Shown one piece after another: positions 15,103 through 21,063 of a DNA stretch of 21,063 bases. Origin of the DNA: CAVQGZ01 sp964356295 (GTDB lineage: Bacteria; Actinomycetota; Actinomycetes; Jiangellales; Jiangellaceae); assembly GCA_964356295.1 (NCBI GenBank), contig CAYHHE010000052.1, positions 1 to 21,063 of the forward strand, in the 5' to 3' direction. The translations under genes and the position numbers were made by a program. Position 1 is the first letter of the stretch. Each line of letters begins with the position of its first letter. The notes under the pieces are model-generated. The model was given only the letters and a program-made list of their open reading frames with translations, had not been told where the DNA came from and searched no databases.

Positions 15103-15132
15103 TTACGATATATCGTAACACGGCGGTGTCAA
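15103..15132 (-). promoter_or_regulatory. padR promoter with 16-bp palindromic operator
   Basis: On the minus strand, a consensus TTGACA (15127-15132) is followed after 16 bp by TATCGT (15105-15110). TTACGATATATCGTAA at 15103-15118 is a perfect palindrome covering the -10 box. Predicted transcription starts near 15097, about 70 nt before the PadR ATG. The AT-rich dyad contrasts sharply with its GC-rich surroundings and is the likely PadR site; it also lies 70 bp before the divergent lipoprotein gene. Confidence 0.75.
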
Positions 15133-15187
15133 GAGGTACCCCGCGGGCACGCGTGACTCAGTCCCGGCCTCGTCGGGGGAGGTCTCG

Positions 15188-15730
15188 GTGGCCCCTGCAC
15201 CCGCTCGGGAACGGTCCGTCGCTGCTAGACGTTCCTGCCACGTGAGGGTGGTGGCGGCCATGATGGTGCTGACGCTTCCCGCGCTGCTGGTCGCCTGCGG
15301 TGACGACGCCGAACCGGCAGCACAGATCACGTCCGCAGGCCCGTCGGCGCAACCGTCGCCCGAGCCGACCCGCGAACCGGCGGCGAGCCTGCTCCCCGAG
15401 CGGGTCCCCCCGTCCAACGGGTCGGACTCAGCCGTCACCGGCGAGGTGCCGGCCCAGCTGCTGGACGACATCCTCGATCAGGCCAGCGCCCGGACAGGTG
15501 TGCCCGTCGCCGACATCGCCGTGGTGCGTTCGCAGCAGGTCGAATGGAGCGACGGGTCGCTGGGCTGCCCGGAGCCGGGGCGGACCTACACCCAGGCGCT
15601 GGTTCCCGGCTTCTGGGTGGTGCTCGACGCCGCCGGCACCGAGCTCGACTACCGCGCAAACGACGAGGGCTACGTCGTGCGCTGCGAGCAACCGACTCGT
15701 ACGGCCCCGGCGCCGTCGACGGACTCCTGA
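15188..15730 (+). CDS. Lipoprotein of unknown function
   Basis: A 180-residue predicted lipoprotein. An Arg-rich n-region is followed by a hydrophobic stretch (21-35) and the lipobox LVAC with Cys37 as the lipidation site. A Pro/Ser/Ala-rich linker spans about 40-80. The globular domain (about 85-170) contains VEWSDGSLGCPEPGRTYTQALVPGFWVVL and ends VVRCEQP, with two cysteines that may pair. I recall this WSDGSLGCPEPG domain from uncharacterised actinobacterial and cyanobacterial secreted proteins; no function is known to me. GTG 15188 is chosen for GGGGGAGG 5 nt before it; GTG 15242 would also give a lipobox protein. It is divergent from padR and ends 10 bp from the convergent subtilase stop. 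Confidence 0.8.
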   Translation: MAPAPARERSVAARRSCHVRVVAAMMVLTLPALLVACGDDAEPAAQITSAGPSAQPSPEPTREPAASLLPERVPPSNGSDSAVTGEVPAQLLDDILDQASARTGVPVADIAVVRSQQVEWSDGSLGCPEPGRTYTQALVPGFWVVLDAAGTELDYRANDEGYVVRCEQPTRTAPAPSTDS

Positions 15731-15740
15731 GCCGACGACC

Positions 15741-19157
<3,417 letters not shown>

Positions 19158-19160
<3 letters not shown>

Positions 19161-19173
19161 GCTGATCAGCATG
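19158..19173. repeat. Perfect 16-bp palindrome over the subtilase start codons
   Basis: CATGCTGATCAGCATG reads the same on both strands and contains both candidate start codons of the subtilase (ATG at 19172 and at 19160). It could be an operator or a start-site hairpin in the mRNA. There is no direct evidence for either. Confidence 0.5.
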
Positions 19174-19366
19174 CCCTACCGGCCCGTCGTGGCGCCCGCC
19201 CCGGGCGCGCGACGGCAGCTGTGGACACGGCCACCTCGACGAGACTGCTGACGAACACCGCAGGCGGCAAGCGAGTCTTCGGTCAGCGCACCTGCGACCT
19301 GCTGGCGTCACGAGCTCGGCGCGCGGCAGCGGTGACCTAGCGCAGCCGATGGCTGAGAATGGCTGC

Positions 19367-19834
19367 GTGAGCACCCTCGAGGAGCAGCTGCGGGCCGACC
19401 TCACCGCGGCCATCAAAGCGCGGGACGAGACCCGCACGGCCGCGCTGCGGATGGCGATGACGTCGCTGTCCACCGAGCGGACCTCGGGCAAGGCTGCCCG
19501 CACCCTGACCGACGACGACGTCGTCACCGTCCTGGGACGAGAGGTGAAGAAGCGCCGCGAGGCAGCCGACGCGTTCGCCGGTGCCGGCCGCACGGACGCC
19601 GCGGCGCGGGAGCGGGCCGAGGAGGTCGTCCTGGCCGCGTACCTGCCGGCCGCCCTGTCCGACGACGAGCTCGACGCGCTGGTGCGCGAAGCGGTCGAGG
19701 CTGCCGCGGCCAGCGGCGCGTCCGGCCAGAGCGCCATGGGGACGGTCATGAAGACGCTGGCGCCGCAGGTCAAGGGACGGGCGGACGGGGCCGACGTCGC
19801 CCGTCGCGTCCGGGAAGCCCTCGGGCTCGCCTGA
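19367..19834 (+). CDS. GatB/YqeY domain-containing protein
   Basis: A 155-residue YqeY-like protein, the stand-alone form of the tail domain of GatB (the Asp/Glu-tRNA amidotransferase subunit); the role of the free protein is not settled. The family pattern is clear: LEEQLRADLTAAIKARDETRTAALRM at the start, VLGREVKKRREAADAFAGAGR in the middle, then YLPAALSDDELDALVREAV and MGTVMKTLAPQVKGRADG before the end. The length matches the family (about 150). GTG 19367 is chosen because family proteins begin about there; ATG 19349 would add six residues. GAGAAT ends 6 nt before the GTG, compatible with a leaderless mRNA. The MFS gene follows after 68 bp on the same strand. Confidence 0.9.
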   Translation: MSTLEEQLRADLTAAIKARDETRTAALRMAMTSLSTERTSGKAARTLTDDDVVTVLGREVKKRREAADAFAGAGRTDAAARERAEEVVLAAYLPAALSDDELDALVREAVEAAAASGASGQSAMGTVMKTLAPQVKGRADGADVARRVREALGLA

Positions 19835-19902
19835 GCCCGGGAGGACCCCGGCCGCTGCCGGAAACCCCCCCGGTCAGGGCGTCGACATGCCATGCTCCGC
19901 CG

Positions 19903-21063
19903 GTGACGGCGCTGCGATCCGTCCTGCAGGAGCAGGCGCTTCGCCGAGCCCTGGCCGCCTTCCTGGTGTTCATCATCGCCGAGGAGGCCGTCTGGCTCGG
20001 GATCCTGCTCTACGCCCACGAGGTCGGGGGGTCCGCCGCTGTCGGAGCGGTCGCGGTGGCTCAGCTCGTGCCGGCGACGCTGGCCGCGCCGGTGACCGCG
20101 ACGTGGGTCGACCGCCTGTCGGTTCGTGCGGCGCTCGGCGCCGCGTACGGCACGGTCGCCGCGGCCACCGGCCTGGTGGCCCTGCTGCTGCTCGTCGAGG
20201 GACCGGCATGGATGGTCGTGCTGGCCGCGGTGGTGAACAGCACGGTGGTGACGCTCGGGCGTCCGGCACACCTGTCAGCGCTGCCGAAGATGGCCGAGCT
20301 GCCGTCCCATCTCGTGGCGGGCAATGCGGTGACCGGGACGATCGAGGCGCTCGGTGTCCTCCTCGGCCCGGTGACCGTGTCCTTGGCGCTGCTCGTCGAC
20401 GGCGTGGGCCCGCTGTTCGCGGTGCTGGCCGTCCTGCTGGGGCTCGGCGCGCTCCTCGTCTCGACGACGCCGCTGCCCGACCACCTCGCCCTGACCCGGG
20501 ACGAGGACGAGGTGTCCGAATCCTTCCTGCGGGCGGCGGCGATGGGCGTCCGTGAGGTGAGGCGCATCCCGGGGGCGCTGGCCTTGCTCGTGCTCGTCGG
20601 ACTCGGTTTCGTGCTGCAGGGCGCGCTGGACGTGCTCGGCGTCTCGTTCGCCATCGACCTGCTCGACGCCGGCGACCAGGGCGCCAGCGCCATCGCTGCC
20701 GGGAACGGGCTCGGGCTGCTCATCGGCGCGGCGGCGGCGGTCGTGCTGGTCGGGGTCGCCCGGCTCTCGTGGGCGTTCGTGGCTGGAGCCGTCGCGGGCG
20801 GCGCTGCGATGGCCGCTGTCGGGCTGACCGACACGCTGCTGCTCGCCCTGGTGTTCGTGGTGCTGTCGGGGTTCGCCCGGTCGTTCGTCGACGTCGCCGG
20901 ACGCACGCTGCTGCACCGCAACGCCGACGACCGGGCGATGGCGCGGGTGTTCGGAGTGCAGGAAGCCGTGCTCATGGGCGGACTTGCAGTCGGCGCGGCA
21001 CTCGCTCCGCTGGCCATCGCCCTGGTCGGGGAGCGTGCCGCCTTCGCCTTGATCGGGGCGGTG
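19903..21063 (+). CDS. MFS transporter, cut by the window end
   Basis: The frame from GTG 19903 stays open for 387 codons to the last base, with no stop. The product is polytopic: helices such as RALAAFLVFIIAEEAVWLGILL, then a conserved loop VTATWVDRLSVRAALG between helices 2 and 3 (MFS motif A-like), and about ten or eleven hydrophobic spans in total. The central loop (about residues 193-218, DHLALTRDEDEVSESFLR) is acidic. The substrate is unknown. The start is inferred because CATGCT ends 6 nt before the GTG, suggesting a leaderless transcript, and no ribosome site is visible. The visible end (ARVFGVQEAVLMGGLAVG) resembles actinobacterial MFS proteins that continue into a cyclic-nucleotide-binding domain, which can only be tested outside the window. 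Confidence 0.82.
   Translation, partial: MTALRSVLQEQALRRALAAFLVFIIAEEAVWLGILLYAHEVGGSAAVGAVAVAQLVPATLAAPVTATWVDRLSVRAALGAAYGTVAAATGLVALLLLVEGPAWMVVLAAVVNSTVVTLGRPAHLSALPKMAELPSHLVAGNAVTGTIEALGVLLGPVTVSLALLVDGVGPLFAVLAVLLGLGALLVSTTPLPDHLALTRDEDEVSESFLRAAAMGVREVRRIPGALALLVLVGLGFVLQGALDVLGVSFAIDLLDAGDQGASAIAAGNGLGLLIGAAAAVVLVGVARLSWAFVAGAVAGGAAMAAVGLTDTLLLALVFVVLSGFARSFVDVAGRTLLHRNADDRAMARVFGVQEAVLMGGLAVGAALAPLAIALVGERAAFALIGAV

Overview
The window is high-GC DNA with several GTG starts, leaderless-looking promoters of the TANNNT type and dense coding on both strands. Together with the protein families present (a GTG-started PadR regulator, an SLH-anchored PIG-L deacetylase, a long Orn/Lys/Arg decarboxylase, a cation antiporter with a degenerate RCK domain), this points to a chromosomal segment of an actinobacterium. 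I cannot resolve the genus. There is no phage, integrase, transposase, CRISPR array, rRNA or tRNA that I can support. A run of exactly 100 Ns (1759-1858) shows the sequence is a draft scaffold.

Layout. 39-2118 (+) encodes a secreted PA14 / PIG-L deacetylase / SLH protein broken by the assembly gap. 2119-2271 is a convergent junction filled with a palindromic repeat family. 2272-6524 (-) is a two-gene unit: a KefB-like antiporter, then a penicillin-acylase family hydrolase, joined by a TAGTG stop/start overlap. 6620-7321 (+) is a short-chain dehydrogenase. 7456-10215 (+) is a 919-residue PLP decarboxylase of the arginine/lysine/ornithine family. 10216-10831 carries no convincing gene. It holds a 10-bp tandem repeat, palindromes, a UUCG hairpin and a strong terminator. 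10832-11955 (-) is a flavodoxin followed by a small polytopic membrane protein. 12087-13535 (+) is a nitronate monooxygenase-like flavoprotein whose leaderless promoter is covered by a near-perfect operator. 13536-13798 holds a second copy of the palindromic repeat family. 13799-15027 (-) is a padR-nudix operon with an overlapping GTGA junction and a perfect 16-bp palindrome at its promoter. 15188-15730 (+) is a lipoprotein. 15741-19160 (-) is a large secreted subtilase. 19367-19834 (+) is a YqeY-like protein. 19903 to the end (+) is an MFS transporter cut by the window edge.

How the genes relate. Most are independent housekeeping or accessory genes. Three pairs look functionally or translationally linked: antiporter with acylase, PadR with Nudix, and flavodoxin with membrane protein. 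Three products act at or outside the envelope (SLH deacetylase, lipoprotein, subtilase). I did not find a clearly new defence or mobile system. The most informative unexplained signals are the palindromic repeat shared by two convergent junctions 11.4 kb apart, the two operator-bearing promoters, and the structured gene-free stretch after the decarboxylase.
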